DNA of 64,000 nucleotides, from NCBI RefSeq assembly GCF_028069655.1, contig NZ_JAMCOS010000001.1, positions 1,580,001-1,644,000 of the forward strand, given 5' to 3'. How positions within the stretch are numbered: position 1 is the stretch's first letter; every line of letters starts with the position of its first letter. Source of the stretch: Acidovorax sp. NCPPB 4044. Lineage in GTDB: Bacteria > Pseudomonadota > Gammaproteobacteria > Burkholderiales > Burkholderiaceae_C. The notes below the pieces were generated by a model. That model was given only the letters and a program-made list of their open reading frames with translations. It searched no databases and had not been told where the DNA came from. This document shows positions 44,923 to 54,182 of this stretch, one piece after another. The position numbers and the translations under genes are program-made.

Positions 44923-47900
44923 TCAATCCATGGTCATCAGGCTCGCATTGCCGCCCGCCGCGGCGGTGTTGATGCTGACCGCACGCTCGATCACCAGCCG
45001 TTCGAGCGCCACGCGGGTGTCGCCCGGCGCATGACCGGAGACGCCGACGATGGGCCCTGGCCGCGCCGCCAGCACCCGGCACACCGCGCGCAGCGCGTCG
45101 GCAGGCCCGTGGTGCAGCACGGCGTCGAGCGGCGTGCCGGGGGCCTGCCAATCCGCCGCCAGGACGATGCGCTCCTGCACGGCGCCCGGCAGCGTGTCGC
45201 GCAGGGCTGCCGCCGTGGCCGGCCAGAGGGCCTGCCCGCCCACGGCCAGCACCGCGGCCAGTTGCACCAGCCGGTCGGCATCGGCGTCCGCCAGGCACAG
45301 GATGTGGTCGCGAGCGAGCACGGTGTACTGGTTGCGCTCGCCCGTGGGACCGGGCAGGGTGGCCGTGCGGCCGGCGGGCGACAGCCGTGCGAACTGGCTG
45401 CAGGTGTCTTCCAGCGGAGCGTTGCCGGCAGCGTGCGCCCAGTCGGCCAGCGCGCGCAGCGCCGGCGCGGGGCCGTTGGCCGCCGCGGCGCCTTCGGACG
45501 CCGCCGCGATGGCTGCCAGCGCCGCCCCGGCCGGGGCCTGCGAGGCCAGCCGCAGCAGGTAGAGCGGCCCGCCGGCCTTCGGCCCCGTGCCCGAGAGGCC
45601 TTCGCCGCCGAAAGGCTGCACGCCGACCACTGCACCCACCATGTTGCGGTTCACATAGACGTTGCCCGCGCGGGCGCGGCGCAGCACCCGCTCCACCGTT
45701 TCGTCGATGCGCGTGTGCAGGCCCTGGGTGAGGCCGTAGCCGGTGGCGGCGATCTGGTCGAGCATCGTGTCCAGGTCGGCGCGCGCGTAGCGCACCACGT
45801 GCAGCACCGGACCGAACACCTCGCGCTGCAGCTCCGACAGGCTCTGCAGTTCGATGAGCGTGGGCGGCACGTAGGTGCCTTCGGCCTCCGTGCCGGCCGG
45901 CACCGGACCCTGGTGCACGGCACGCCCGCGCTCGCGCAGCGCCGCGATGTGGCGCGCGATGCACTCGCGTGCCTCCGCGTCGATGACCGGGCCCACGTCC
46001 GTCGCGAGGCGGTCGGGCCGCCCCACGTGCAGCTCCGCCATCGCGCCGCGCAGCATCTCCAGTACGCGGTCCGCCACGTCTTCCTGCACGCAGAGCACGC
46101 GCAGCGCGGAGCAGCGCTGGCCCGCGCTGTCGAAGGCCGAGGCGACCGCGTCGGTCACCACCTGTTCGACCAGCGCCGATGAATCCACCACCATCGCGTT
46201 CTGCCCGCCGGTTTCGGCGATCAGCGGCACCGGGCGGCCCGCAGCATCGAGCCGGCCCGCCACGCTGCGCTGCAGGATGCGCGCGACCTCGGTGGAGCCG
46301 GTGAACAGCACACCCATCACGCGCGCATCGCCCACCAGCCGCGCGCCCACGGTCTCGCCGCGCCCTGGCAGCAGCTGCAGCGCGCCGCGCGGCACGCCTG
46401 CGCCGTGCAGGATGCGCACGGCGCAGGCGGCCACCAGCGGAGTCTGCTCGGCGGGCTTGGCCAGCACCGTGTTGCCAGCGGCGAGCGCAGCCGCCACCTG
46501 GCCCGCGAAGATCGCGAGCGGGAAGTTCCAGGGGCTGATGCAGACCACCGGACCGAGCGGCGCCCAGCCCGCGGCAGCGTCTTGCGGTTCCACCTGGGCC
46601 GCGTAGAAGCGCAGGAAGTCCACCGCCTCGCGCACCTCGGCCACGGCATTCGCGCAGGTCTTGCCCGCTTCGCGTACCAGCAGCGAGAGCAGGGCGGGCG
46701 TGCGGGCTTCCAGCGCGTCGGCGGCGCGGCAGAGGATCGCGGCGCGCTCCGCGGCCGGCGTCGCGGCCCACGCGGGCGCGGCATCGCAGGCCCACTGCAG
46801 GGCGCTGTCGGCGTCGGCCTCGGTGGCTTCCTGCACGCTGCCCACCATGTCGGCATGCCATGCGGGGTTGCGCACCGGCGCGCGCGGCCCGTCGGGCACC
46901 GGCCCGGCCAGCAGCGGGGTGGCCTCCCAGGGCTGGTGTGCATGCTGCTGCAGGGCATCGGCGAGCGGCGCCAGCACGGCGTCGCTCGCCAGGTCCAGGC
47001 CGGCGGAATTGCGGCGGGCGGCCCCATAGAGCGCCGCCGGCAGCGCGATGCCCGGGTGCGGCCGGCCAGGGGGCGTTTCGGCCGCCACGGCGGCCACGGG
47101 GTCGGCCACCAGCGTTTCGAGGGGCAGGGTGGCATCGGCCACGCGGTTCACGAACGAGGTGTTGGCGCCGTTCTCCAGCAGGCGCCGCACCATGTAGGCC
47201 AGCAGCGTCTCGTGCGTGCCCACGGGGGCGTACACGCGGCATGGCCGGTTCAGCCCCGCAGCGCCCACCACCTGCTCGTACAGCGGCTCGCCCATGCCGT
47301 GCAGGCACTGGAACTCGTACTGCCCCGGCGCATAGCGCTCCGGCACCGCCAGCTCGTGGATGGCCGCCAGCGTGTGGGCGTTGTGCGTCGCGAACTGCGG
47401 GTACACGGCGTCCGGCGCCGCGAGCAGGCGCCGGGCGCAGGCGATGTACGACACGTCGGTGTGGGCCTTGCGGGTGTAGACGGGGTAGTCCCCCAGGCCG
47501 TCGATCTGCGCGCGCTTGATCTCGCTGTCCCAGTAGGCCCCCTTGACCAGCCGCACCATGAGCCGGTGGCCTGTGCGGCGGCCCAGGTCGATCACGTGGT
47601 CGATCACGAAGGGGCAGCGCTTCTGGTAGGCCTGGATCACGAAGCCGATGCCGTTCCAGCCCGCGAGAGAGGGGGCCTCGCAGAGCGCTTCGAGCAGGTC
47701 GAGCGAGATCTCCAGCCGGTCGGCTTCCTCGGCGTCGATGTTGAGCCCGATGTCGTGGCCGCGCGCCAGTTCGGCCAGGTGCAGCACACGGGGGAACAGC
47801 TCCTGCATCACCCGCGCGTGCTGTGCGCGGCTGTAGCGCGGGTGCAGCGCCGAGAGCTTGATCGAGATGCCCGGGCCTTCGTACACGCCGCGCCCGGCCG

Positions 47901-48645
47901 ATGCCGCGCCGATGGCATGGATCGCGTCCACGTACGACTGCAGGTAGCGCTCGGCATCGGCCGCGGTGAGGGCGGCCTCGCCGAGCATGTCGTAGGAGTA
48001 GCGGAAGCCCTGCGCCTCGCGCGGGCGGGCATTGGCCAGCGCCTGCGCGATGGTCTCGCCCGTCACGAACTGCTCGCCCATCATGCGCATGGCCACATCG
48101 ACGCCCTTGCGCACCAGCGGTTCGCCGCCGCGCGCGGTGATGCGGCGCAGCGCGGCGCCCAGGCCCTGCTCGCTGTGCGTGGCCACGAGGCGGCCCGTGA
48201 GCAGCAGGCCCCAGGTGGCGGCGTTCACGAACAGCGACGGGCTCTTGCCCAGGTGCGGCTCCCAGTCGCCGCGCGCGATCTTGTCGCGGATGAGCGCATC
48301 GCGCGTGGCGTTGTCGGGGATGCGCAGCAGCGCCTCGGCCAGGCACATGAGGGCCACGCCCTCCTGCGACGACAGCGCGAACTCCTGCAGCAGGCCCTGC
48401 ACGAGCCCCGCGCGCCCTCCGGCGCTCTTGCGCTGCCGCAGCCCGCCCGCCAGCCGCAGCGCCAGCGCCTGTACGCGCTGCGCGATGGCGCCGTCGAAGC
48501 GCGCTTCTTCCAGCAGCGGAGCGATGGCCTCCGGCTCCGGCACGCGGCAGGCTGCGGTGATCGCGGCCCGCAGGGGGGTATCGGCCGGTACGCCGGCACG
48601 GGGGGCGAAGGCCGCGAAGGGCAGGCTGGGGAGGGGAGCGTTCAT
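44923..48645 (-). CDS. putA: PutA, bifunctional proline dehydrogenase / L-glutamate gamma-semialdehyde dehydrogenase
   Basis: 1240 residues. The FAD-dependent proline dehydrogenase barrel spans about 85-480 (GISIKLSALHPRYSRAQ, RLVKGAYWDSEIKRAQ, PQFATHNAHT). The NAD-dependent aldehyde dehydrogenase lies at about 560-1030 (ISPWNFPLAIF, catalytic Glu in IAETGGQNAM, catalytic Cys in SAGQRCSALR). A C-terminal ALDH-like domain ends in NASLMTMD, the usual PutA tail. It converts proline to glutamate in two channelled steps. The N-terminal ribbon-helix-helix DNA-binding domain of enterobacterial PutA is absent, so control must come from elsewhere, probably the divergent Lrp-type gene. Confidence 0.95.
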   Translation of the reverse strand: MNAPLPSLPFAAFAPRAGVPADTPLRAAITAACRVPEPEAIAPLLEEARFDGAIAQRVQALALRLAGGLRQRKSAGGRAGLVQGLLQEFALSSQEGVALMCLAEALLRIPDNATRDALIRDKIARGDWEPHLGKSPSLFVNAATWGLLLTGRLVATHSEQGLGAALRRITARGGEPLVRKGVDVAMRMMGEQFVTGETIAQALANARPREAQGFRYSYDMLGEAALTAADAERYLQSYVDAIHAIGAASAGRGVYEGPGISIKLSALHPRYSRAQHARVMQELFPRVLHLAELARGHDIGLNIDAEEADRLEISLDLLEALCEAPSLAGWNGIGFVIQAYQKRCPFVIDHVIDLGRRTGHRLMVRLVKGAYWDSEIKRAQIDGLGDYPVYTRKAHTDVSYIACARRLLAAPDAVYPQFATHNAHTLAAIHELAVPERYAPGQYEFQCLHGMGEPLYEQVVGAAGLNRPCRVYAPVGTHETLLAYMVRRLLENGANTSFVNRVADATLPLETLVADPVAAVAAETPPGRPHPGIALPAALYGAARRNSAGLDLASDAVLAPLADALQQHAHQPWEATPLLAGPVPDGPRAPVRNPAWHADMVGSVQEATEADADSALQWACDAAPAWAATPAAERAAILCRAADALEARTPALLSLLVREAGKTCANAVAEVREAVDFLRFYAAQVEPQDAAAGWAPLGPVVCISPWNFPLAIFAGQVAAALAAGNTVLAKPAEQTPLVAACAVRILHGAGVPRGALQLLPGRGETVGARLVGDARVMGVLFTGSTEVARILQRSVAGRLDAAGRPVPLIAETGGQNAMVVDSSALVEQVVTDAVASAFDSAGQRCSALRVLCVQEDVADRVLEMLRGAMAELHVGRPDRLATDVGPVIDAEARECIARHIAALRERGRAVHQGPVPAGTEAEGTYVPPTLIELQSLSELQREVFGPVLHVVRYARADLDTMLDQIAATGYGLTQGLHTRIDETVERVLRRARAGNVYVNRNMVGAVVGVQPFGGEGLSGTGPKAGGPLYLLRLASQAPAGAALAAIAAASEGAAAANGPAPALRALADWAHAAGNAPLEDTCSQFARLSPAGRTATLPGPTGERNQYTVLARDHILCLADADADRLVQLAAVLAVGGQALWPATAAALRDTLPGAVQERIVLAADWQAPGTPLDAVLHHGPADALRAVCRVLAARPGPIVGVSGHAPGDTRVALERLVIERAVSINTAAAGGNASLMTMD

Positions 48646-48774
48646 GGCGGTGGGGTCGCTGCGAGGAAAGAAAAGAAGGGGCGGCAATGCCTGCGATCAT
48701 CCCGCGGTAGTCGATGAATAAATGCGTAAAAATCTGCACTGCCGGCGAGTTTTTCGCCATGAAAGGTGCAATCG
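48646..48774. promoter_or_regulatory. Divergent putA / Lrp-type regulator intergenic region
   Basis: 129 bases holding both promoters. An AT-rich core at about 48711-48765 includes AATAAATGCG and AAAAATCTGC, the kind of sequence bound by Lrp/AsnC octamers. AAAGG lies 8 bases before the regulator's ATG. Exact sites cannot be fixed. Confidence 0.4.
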
Positions 48775-49266
48775 ATGGATGATCTGGATCGGATCGATCG
48801 CAGGATCCTGGCGATCCTGCAGGACGACGGGCGCATTTCCAACCTGAAGCTCGCCGAGAGCGTCGCGCTGTCGCCCACGGCCGTGCTGGCCCGCGTGCAG
48901 CGGCTCACGCGCGAGGGCTACATCCTCGGCTACGAGGCGCGACTCAATCCCCAGAAGCTCGGCGCCGGCATGCTGGTCTTCGTCGAAGTGCTGCTCGACC
49001 GTACCACGCCCAATGTGTTCGACCAGTTCAAGGCGGCCGTGCAGGTGCATCCCTCCATCATGGAATGCCACATGGTCGCGGGCGGTTTCGACTACCTGGT
49101 CAAGACCCGCCAGGCCGACATGGACGCCTACCGGCAGTTCGCAGGCGAGGTGCTGTGGCAGCTGCCGGGCGTGCGCGAAACCCGCACCTATGCGGTGATG
49201 GAGGAGGTCAAGCACTCGTTCCACCTCGCGCTGGGCGAGCGGGGCGGGCGTGGTGGGCGCAGCTAG
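48775..49266 (+). CDS. Lrp/AsnC-family regulator, probable proline-responsive activator of putA
   Basis: 163 residues. An N-terminal helix-turn-helix (LDRIDRRILAILQDDGRIS, then LSPTAVLARVQRL) and a C-terminal RAM ligand-binding domain (about 65-150, GFDYLVKTRQADMDAY) are clear. The ATG at 48775 is preferred over the GTG at 48766, which lies on the ribosome site. It is divergent from putA by 129 bases, the same layout as putR-putA and bkdR-type pairs. It probably senses proline and activates putA; that is inference from context. Confidence 0.88.
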   Translation: MDDLDRIDRRILAILQDDGRISNLKLAESVALSPTAVLARVQRLTREGYILGYEARLNPQKLGAGMLVFVEVLLDRTTPNVFDQFKAAVQVHPSIMECHMVAGGFDYLVKTRQADMDAYRQFAGEVLWQLPGVRETRTYAVMEEVKHSFHLALGERGGRGGRS

Positions 49267-49391
49267 GGGCCCTTGTACGGGGGAAAGTCCGCAATAATCC
49301 GTCCCGTTGCCCGCCCGCGGCCGTCCGGCCAGGGCCCGGTTCTTTCTCTTCGCGGCCACCCGTAACGTCCGCTTTCCCAGGAGCCCCGCCG

Positions 49392-49721
49392 ATGCCTGCA
49401 TGCCGTCCTGCCTTGTTCATTGCCGCCGCGCTGTTCGGCGGACTGTGGAGTTCCACCGCGTCGGCCGCCTGCTACGTCGTCTACGGGGCCAACCAGCAGG
49501 TGGTCTACCGCTCGCAGACGCCGCCCGTCGATCTGGCACAGCCCCTCCACCAGACCCTGCCGCGCGTCGCGCCGGGAGCGACGCTGGTCTTCTCGCTCGA
49601 TACCAGCGAATGCCAGCTGGAGATCAACCGGCTGCCCGCCAGCGCCTCGGTGCCCGGCTCGCGCGTGGGCCTGACCCCGTCCGACAACGTGCCGCGCCTC
49701 GTGCGCCCTGCGCGCAGCTGA
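49392..49721 (+). CDS. Small secreted protein, function unknown
   Basis: 109 residues. A signal peptide is evident with cleavage after STASA (about residue 25). The mature part begins ACYVVYGANQQVVYRSQTPPVDL and is otherwise unassigned. It has two cysteines, so one periplasmic disulphide is possible. Similar short periplasmic proteins opening with CYVVYG occur beside rlmD in related bacteria by my recollection. The reading frame is open further upstream, but the signal peptide fixes the start. Confidence 0.7.
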   Translation: MPACRPALFIAAALFGGLWSSTASAACYVVYGANQQVVYRSQTPPVDLAQPLHQTLPRVAPGATLVFSLDTSECQLEINRLPASASVPGSRVGLTPSDNVPRLVRPARS

Positions 49722-49832
49722 TCGGCCCGGTGCCCTCCCGCCTTTGCCGGCCTCTCCAGGCCTGGCGGCAGGGAACCGGTGGGTTGTGGCGCCATGCAGC
49801 GCCACGCCGCGCCGGCCTGAGACAATCCGGGG

Positions 49833-51296
49833 ATGAGCGATCCCACAGAACATTCCACGACCCTCCAGGACCCCGTCGAGCCGGGGCGCACCGATCTCCC
49901 ACCCGGCTGGCTCGAAATCACCGCCATGGACATGGACGCCCAGGGCGTCGGCCGCAAGCCCGACGGCAAGGTCGTCTTCGTGGACGGCGCCCTGCCTTTC
50001 GAATGGGTGAGCGCGAACACCCACCGCAAGAAGAACAATTGGGAGCAGGCCAGCCTCACCGCCATCCACCGCGAATCGCCGCAGCGCGTACGCCCGGGCT
50101 GCCCGCACTTCGGCCTGCATGCCGGGGCCTGCGGCGGCTGCAAGATGCAGCACCTGCACGTCGGCGCGCAGGTGGCCGTCAAGCAGCGCGTGCTGGAGGA
50201 CAACCTCTGGCACCTGGGCAAAGTGAAGGCGGAAACCGTGCTGCGCCCCATCGAGGGGCCGGCCTGGGGCTACCGCTACCGCGCCCGGCTCGCCGTGCGC
50301 CATGTGGCCAAGAAGGGCAAGGTGCTCGTGGGCTTCCATGAACGCAAGAGCCGCTACATCGCCGACATGGAGGTGTGCCCCGTCCTGCCGCCGCACGTGA
50401 GCGCCATGCTGCTGCCCCTGCGCGAGCTGATCGGCTCGATGGATGCGCGCGACACCTGCCCGCAGATCGAGCTGGCCTGCGGCGACGCCGTCACCGCGCT
50501 GGTGCTGCGCCACCTGGAGCCGCTGTCCGCCGACGACCTGGCCCGGCTGCGTGCCTTCGCCGCGGTGCAGGGCGTGCAGTGGTGGCTGCAGCCCAAGGGG
50601 CCGGACACCGTGCGCCTGCTGGACGAGGGCGGCCCGCAACTGAGCTATGCGCTGCCGGATTTCGGCATCACCATGCCTTTCAAGCCGACCGACTTCACCC
50701 AGGTCAACCCGCACATCAACCGGGTGCTGGTGACGCGCGCCCTGCGCCTGCTGGATGCGCGCCGGACGGAGCGGGTGATCGACTGGTTCTGCGGCCTGGG
50801 GAATTTCACCCTGCCCATCGCCACGCAGGCGCGCGAGGTCCTCGGTATCGAGGGCAGCGAGGCGCTGGTGGCCCGCTCGCGCGAGAACTATGAAAGAAAT
50901 CGCACGGATGCCGCCAGAAACATTGAATTGTCTGCTACTAATTTTGTAGCGCGCAACCTTTTCGAGATGACGCCGGACATGCTGGTCGCGGATGGCGTGG
51001 CCGACAAGTGGCTGGTGGACCCCCCGCGCGAAGGCGCCTTCGCGCTGGTGAAGGCACTGGCCGACATCCACCAGGCGCGCATCGGCGCAGAGGATGCCCC
51101 GCCGTTGCCGGCCGCGGCCGAAGGCTGGACGCCGCCGCAGCGCATCGTGTACGTGAGCTGCAACCCCGCCACGCTCGCGCGCGACGCGGGCCTGCTGGTG
51201 CACCAGGGCGGCTACCGCTGCGTCGCGGCCGGGGCGGTGAACATGTTCCCGCACACGGCGCACGTCGAGAGCATGGCGGTCTTCGAGCGCGCCTGA
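49833..51296 (+). CDS. rlmD: RlmD, 23S rRNA (uracil-1939-C5)-methyltransferase
   Basis: 487 residues. An N-terminal TRAM domain is followed by a [4Fe-4S] site at Cys90, Cys100, Cys103 and Cys182. The SAM-binding motif is [12 protein letters not shown] and the catalytic Cys443 lies in [12 protein letters not shown]. It uses SAM to methylate U1939 of 23S rRNA. Residues about 351-378 are encoded by a locally AT-rich stretch (50884-50965) that includes a small hairpin like the dispersed repeats in this window. This variable loop lies between the SAM motif and the FVARNLFEM segment, and the frame is intact. Confidence 0.93.
   Translation: MSDPTEHSTTLQDPVEPGRTDLPPGWLEITAMDMDAQGVGRKPDGKVVFVDGALPFEWVSANTHRKKNNWEQASLTAIHRESPQRVRPGCPHFGLHAGACGGCKMQHLHVGAQVAVKQRVLEDNLWHLGKVKAETVLRPIEGPAWGYRYRARLAVRHVAKKGKVLVGFHERKSRYIADMEVCPVLPPHVSAMLLPLRELIGSMDARDTCPQIELACGDAVTALVLRHLEPLSADDLARLRAFAAVQGVQWWLQPKGPDTVRLLDEGGPQLSYALPDFGITMPFKPTDFTQVNPHINRVLVTRALRLLDARRTERVIDWFCGLGNFTLPIATQAREVLGIEGSEALVARSRENYERNRTDAARNIELSATNFVARNLFEMTPDMLVADGVADKWLVDPPREGAFALVKALADIHQARIGAEDAPPLPAAAEGWTPPQRIVYVSCNPATLARDAGLLVHQGGYRCVAAGAVNMFPHTAHVESMAVFERA
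50934..50950. repeat. Short hairpin repeat inside rlmD
   Basis: GCTAC and GTAGC arms flank TAATTTT. It resembles the hairpin at the head of the dispersed repeats at 44795 and 62375 (TTGCTAT...ATAGCAA class). It sits in an AT-rich patch of an otherwise very GC-rich gene, within a non-conserved loop. Confidence 0.45.
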
Positions 51297-51377
51297 CCGG
51301 CAGCGGGCGGGAGAAAGAAGCGGCGGGATAGGGCGGGGGCGGGGAGGCCCGCCCTCCCGGCAGCGCTGGTGAGCGCG

Positions 51378-51788
51378 TCAGCTGCGGCCGCGGCTGGAAG
51401 ATCCACCGCCGTCGCGGCTTTCGGCATCGCCGCCGTCCTCGCCGCGCCGGCCGGCGGATCCGGCGGGTTTCTCCAGCTTGCCCAGGACCGAGGGCGTGCC
51501 TTCGAGCTTGTTCTCGCGCATGTACTGGTCCATTTCCTTCCAGCCCGCGAAGATCTGCGCCTTGGTGGCTTTCGGGTTCAGGGTGAAGCAGTCTTCCAGC
51601 CCGCGCAGCGCATGCCGGCAGGCACCGCCGATGGCCTTCGCCTCGGCATCCTTCTGCACCGCTCGCGGATCGGGTCCGAGCCCGGGAATCTCGCAGCCCG
51701 ACAGGAGCAGCGGGGCGGCCAGGCAGGCCGCGAGCCACATGAAGCGCCTGGAAGGCGGACGGCGGAGGGGAGGGCTGCGGTGTGGCAT
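51378..51788 (-). CDS. Putative lipoprotein, function unknown
   Basis: 136 residues. A basic N-terminus leads to a hydrophobic stretch and the lipobox LLSGC with the acylated Cys near residue 32. The mature chain has two further cysteines (GACRHALRGLEDCF) and a KATKAQIFAGWKEMDQYM helix, then a disordered Gly/Ser/Arg tail. It lies convergent to rlmD. No family function is recognised. Confidence 0.72.
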   Translation of the reverse strand: MPHRSPPLRRPPSRRFMWLAACLAAPLLLSGCEIPGLGPDPRAVQKDAEAKAIGGACRHALRGLEDCFTLNPKATKAQIFAGWKEMDQYMRENKLEGTPSVLGKLEKPAGSAGRRGEDGGDAESRDGGGSSSRGRS

Positions 51789-51856
51789 GTTCCAACCATT
51801 ATCGGCAGGCGGGCCGGATCATTGAGGATCCACTGCGCCGGCCCTGATGAAAAGCA

Positions 51857-51883
51857 AAAGGCCTCCCATCGGGAGGCCTTTTG
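51857..51883 (-). terminator. Rho-independent terminator after the Bax-inhibitor-like gene
   Basis: Perfect 12-base arms AAAAGGCCTCCC / GGGAGGCCTTTT with an ATC loop. T-runs are present on both sides, so it can work in either direction. It lies 52 bases beyond the stop of the minus-strand gene ending at 51935. Confidence 0.85.
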
Positions 51884-51934
51884 TCCGGACCAGCGGAACC
51901 GGGTTCCGCCGGCCGCGGTGATGCGCGGGCGGGA

Positions 51935-52627
51935 TCAGTCGCGCTCGCCGCCCATGATGCCCAGCAGGGCCAGCAGGCTCTGGAACACGTTGAAGATGTC
52001 CAGGTACAGGGCCAGCGTGGCGCTGATGTAGTTGGTCTCGCCACCGTCCAGGATCTGCTTCAGGTCGTACAGCATGTAGGCGCTGAAGATGCCGATGGCA
52101 GCCACCGAGATCGCCATCATGCCGGCCGAGGAGCCCAGGAAAACGTTGATGACCGAGCCCACCAGCAGCACCATGGCGCCCACGAAGAGCCATTTGCCCA
52201 TGCCCGACAGATCGCGCTTGATCACGCTGGCGAGGCTGGCCATCACGAAGAACACGCCTGCGGTGCCTGCGAAGGCCGTCATCACGAGGTCGGTGCCGTT
52301 CTTGAAGCCGAGCACCATGCCGATCAGGCGCGAGAGCATCAGGCCCATGAAGAACGTGAAGCCCAGCAGCACGGGAACGCCCGCCGCGGAGTTCTTGGTC
52401 TTCTCGATGGCGAACATGAAACCGAACGCGCCGCCCAGGAAGACGATCAGGCCCACACCTCCACGCAGCGACTGCGTGATGCCGGTGGACACGCCGATCC
52501 ATGCGCCCAGCACGGTGGGCAGCATGCTCAATGCGAGCAGCCAGTAGGTATTGCGCAGCACTTTCTGCCGCTGCTCCTGCGAGACGCCATATCCCGCGGA
52601 GTCCAGGACCGTGACTTGATCGTTCAT
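51935..52627 (-). CDS. Bax inhibitor-1 / YccA family inner-membrane protein
   Basis: 230 residues with seven hydrophobic segments. Motifs VLRNTYWLLALSMLPTVLGAW at the N-terminus and GIFSAYMLYDLKQILDGGETN, LALYLDIFNVFQSLLALLG at the C-terminus are diagnostic of the TMBIM/YccA family, with the two conserved Asp residues of the BsYetJ-type proton/calcium switch. The bacterial role is uncertain: calcium leak or modulation of FtsH. Confidence 0.92.
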   Translation of the reverse strand: MNDQVTVLDSAGYGVSQEQRQKVLRNTYWLLALSMLPTVLGAWIGVSTGITQSLRGGVGLIVFLGGAFGFMFAIEKTKNSAAGVPVLLGFTFFMGLMLSRLIGMVLGFKNGTDLVMTAFAGTAGVFFVMASLASVIKRDLSGMGKWLFVGAMVLLVGSVINVFLGSSAGMMAISVAAIGIFSAYMLYDLKQILDGGETNYISATLALYLDIFNVFQSLLALLGIMGGERD

Positions 52628-52872
52628 CTTCTATCTCTCCCTTTGCCTGTTGAGGCCTGCACGACGCAGACCGGCAAATTCTAGGTGGTGCCTTCCGGCC
52701 CCCTTTCAAATACCCTCTCGCACTCCCGTACTTTTAGGATGCAGTGTTTTGCCGTGCACAGGGCTGAAGGGCCGTGCGCCAGCCGGTATGCTGGCAGGCG
52801 CTTGGCGTGCCGGCCTACGGCGCGCACCGTGTTCGATTTCTCTGCTTCCTCACCCACCCCATCCGGAGTTCC

Positions 52873-53280
52873 ATGAAGACCAAACCCGAACTTGAATTCG
52901 CCGACGTCAAGAAGATCGCTGCCGCGGCAGAGGCAGAGGCCCTGCGCAATGGCTGGGCGGTGACCATCGCCATCGTCGATGACGGCGGCCACCTGCTGTC
53001 CCTGCAGCGCCTGGACCGTGCCGCGCCGATGTCGTCGCACATCGCTCCCGCCAAGGCCCGCACGTCGGCCCTCGGCCGCAAGGAAAGCAAGGCCTACGAA
53101 GACACCATCAACGGTGGCCGCACGGCGTTCCTCACGGTGCCGTTCGTCGATGGGCTGCTCGAAGGCGGCGTGCCGATCCTGAAGGACGGGCAGTGCCTGG
53201 GAGCGGTCGGCGTGAGCGGAGTGAAGTCCACCGAGGATGCTCAGATCGCGCGTGCCGGCATCGCCGCCATCGGCCTCTGA
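52873..53280 (+). CDS. GlcG/HbpS-like small protein (heme-binding family)
   Basis: 135 residues from the ATG at 52873. The pattern ALRNGWAVTIAIVDDGGHLLSLQRLDRA, ARTSALGRKESKA, and GGVPILKDGQCLGAVGVSGV is that of the GlcG/HbpS family. Some members bind heme or corrinoids, others are of unknown role. It lies next to hemP and the TonB cluster, which favours an iron or heme role but does not prove it. A strong terminator follows. Confidence 0.85.
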   Translation: MKTKPELEFADVKKIAAAAEAEALRNGWAVTIAIVDDGGHLLSLQRLDRAAPMSSHIAPAKARTSALGRKESKAYEDTINGGRTAFLTVPFVDGLLEGGVPILKDGQCLGAVGVSGVKSTEDAQIARAGIAAIGL

Positions 53281-53321
53281 CGCATCGGGGCACCCCGGCC
53301 CCTTTCCAAGCGCGCAAAGAA

Positions 53322-53349
53322 AAAGCCGGCCTCTTCGGAGGCCGGCTTT
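53322..53349 (+). terminator. Rho-independent terminator after the GlcG/HbpS-like gene
   Basis: Perfect 12-base arms AAAGCCGGCCTC / GAGGCCGGCTTT closed by a TTCG tetraloop, starting 42 bases after the stop at 53280. Confidence 0.85.
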
Positions 53350-53369
53350 CTTGCGTTGGAGCGTGGGAT

Positions 53370-53462
53370 AAAAAAGAGCCTGGCTACGCGGGCGAACCGT
53401 TGGCTGGCCAACACGACCCGGCGGGCACTGAACGGCGCCCGGGAGTCGCCCCACGATGAAAC
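53370..53462 (-). ncRNA. Structured 3' element directly after hemP, copy 2
   Basis: On the minus strand it begins one base after the hemP stop with GTTTCATCGTGGGGCGACTC and ends TAGCCAGGCTCTTTTTT. The same flanks are found at 43799-43887. Between them the two copies have different but self-complementary hairpins; here CGGGC/GCCCG at 53422-53441. Pairing kept while sequence changes suggests selection on RNA structure. It may stabilise or terminate the hemP mRNA, or be released as a 3'-derived small RNA. Confidence 0.5.
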
Positions 53463-53675
53463 CTATTTGGTGAGGATCAGCTTGCCCAGCTTGGTGGCCT
53501 GCAGGCGGTAGATCGAGCCGTTGTGGAAGATCGCCACCGTTTTCTGGCCCTTCAGCAGTTCGCTGCTGTCGACAGCGGGAGCCGACGATTGCCGCGCATC
53601 CGCCTGCGGGTCATGGAGGCCCGCTGAGCCGAAGAAAGCAGCGGACGTGGGCAGGATGGACAGGCTGGCGTGCAT
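53463..53675 (-). CDS. hemP: HemP/HmuP family hemin uptake protein
   Basis: 70 residues. The C-terminal half has the family signature SSELLKGQKTVAIFHNGSIYRLQATKLGKLILTK (first and last parts diagnostic). HemP/HmuP is a small, iron-regulated protein; in rhizobia and Burkholderia it activates heme and siderophore receptor genes. It has its own promoter overlapping a Fur-type site at 53709-53736, although it lies downstream of exbD on the same strand. A structured element follows immediately after its stop. Confidence 0.88.
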   Translation of the reverse strand: MHASLSILPTSAAFFGSAGLHDPQADARQSSAPAVDSSELLKGQKTVAIFHNGSIYRLQATKLGKLILTK

Positions 53676-53707
53676 GGGATGGATCCTCGGTGCGTTGGCA
53701 ATGAGTT

Positions 53708-53736
53708 AATGATAACCATTCTCAACTGATCGTCAA
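53708..53736 (-). promoter_or_regulatory. Fur-type site overlapping the hemP promoter
   Basis: On the minus strand TTGACG (53731-53736) and TATCAT (53709-53714) are 16 bases apart. The intervening GTTGAGAATGGTTATCATT is close to the Fur consensus. Predicted transcription starts near 53702, 27 bases before the hemP ATG. Confidence 0.72.
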
Positions 53737-53768
53737 TACTTGGCCCGGCTTTCTTGCAAGAAATTGTC

Positions 53769-54176
<408 letters not shown>

Positions 54177-54182
54177 GGCGCA

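Noticed and set aside
44798..48760. A 1320-codon minus-strand frame overlapping putA in a second phase
   Set aside because: Composition is Arg/Gly/Ala-rich with no motif, while the overlapping frame encodes a full PutA. Both share the same GC-rich DNA.
49263..51263. A 666-codon minus-strand frame opposite the secreted protein and rlmD
   Set aside because: rlmD has all iron-sulphur and catalytic cysteines on the plus strand. The minus frame has no signature and no ribosome site.
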